Below are positions 63,947-64,000 of a DNA stretch of 64,000 nucleotides, in pieces. Position numbers and translations under genes: made by a program. Within the stretch, counting starts at the first letter, position 1. The number at the start of each line of letters is the position of its first letter. The DNA lies in contig USCB01000002.1 of assembly GCA_900553125.1 (NCBI GenBank), positions 50,015 to 114,014 on the forward strand, written 5' to 3'. The notes under the pieces are model-generated. The model searched no databases and had not been told where the DNA came from. It saw nothing but the letters and a program-made list of their open reading frames with translations. The DNA is from an uncultured Clostridium sp. GTDB lineage: Bacteria > Bacillota > Clostridia > TANB77 > CAG-508.

Positions 63947-64000
63947 TTTTTGTATTGGGGACGGTTCTTTTCGCGAAAAGAACCGTCCCCAATACAAAAA
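63947..64000. repeat. 54-bp perfect palindrome, dispersed repeat family
   Basis: TTTTTGTATTGGGGACGGTT then CTTTTCG mirrors exactly into its reverse complement, with no loop, to the window end. It carries the GGGGACGGTTCTTTT core known from repeats spread in many Clostridia genomes. Confidence 0.85.

Overview
The window is very AT-rich, with dense A/T-ending codons, AGGAGG-type ribosome binding sites and TTGACA/TATAAT promoters. Together with a spore-protein gene (sspH, 57456-57626), addA, recN, recX, YaaL (DUF2508) and YsxC, this points to a spore-forming low-GC Firmicute, most likely an uncultured gut Clostridia lineage. No rRNA, tRNA, CRISPR array, phage module or complete transposase was seen.

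Layout. 1-3429: 3' part of addA. 3518-4574: two genes of unlike base composition. 4699-6672: Y-family polymerase and two small partners behind an SOS-like promoter. 6740-9926: housekeeping cluster (cupin, tag, dgkA, PspC, HAD, PAP2). 10169-13334: frameshifted acetyltransferase, leuS. 13365-17202: TetR divergent from an ABC exporter, with paired operators. 17229-20644: ZIP transporter and a copper operon (copZ-copA). 20881-24931: accessory region with several unknown genes. 25451-27635: a graveyard of decayed genes (pilin-like, HAM1, DUF2974). 27664-31211: acetyltransferase, LytTR operon, second tag, DUF1016 nuclease. 31331-36570: uvrB, engB, serS, YaaL. 36725-42242: DUF4143 ATPase, radA, comFC, KAP-type NTPase. 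42356-49822: murA, cmk, plsC, recN, dxs, rluA. 49888-50858: two secreted low-complexity proteins. 51024-56294: recX, two glycosyltransferases, a CNNM/HlyC protein, glyS. 56370-60364: Rpn nuclease, sspH, GH57, DUF4912. 60551-63911: TetR/acyl-CoA ligase operon and a coiled-coil protein.

The most striking observation is a recurrent frameshift. Five times, in four genes (serine acetyltransferase-like; a prepilin-like gene twice; a LytTR regulator; uvrB), the conserved protein needs a +1 shift at an in-frame CGG. Each time one extra C stands just before a glycine GGA/GGG codon, and skipping that C restores the family sequence. By eye I found no in-frame CGG in the intact AT-rich housekeeping genes; CGG is an ordinary codon only in four atypical genes (4020, 21378, 22576 twice, 23800). 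This fits tolerated or programmed +1 decoding at an unassigned or starved CGG codon, although mutation or assembly error must be excluded.

Other structure includes a dispersed palindromic repeat with a GGGACCGGTTCTTTT-like core (six sites, one in frame inside addA), several very long perfect inverted repeats at gene ends (43, 27, 26 and 20 bp arms), an apparent ATA start codon for comFC, and possible Shine-Dalgarno-sequestering leaders before murA and before an unknown gene at 22576.
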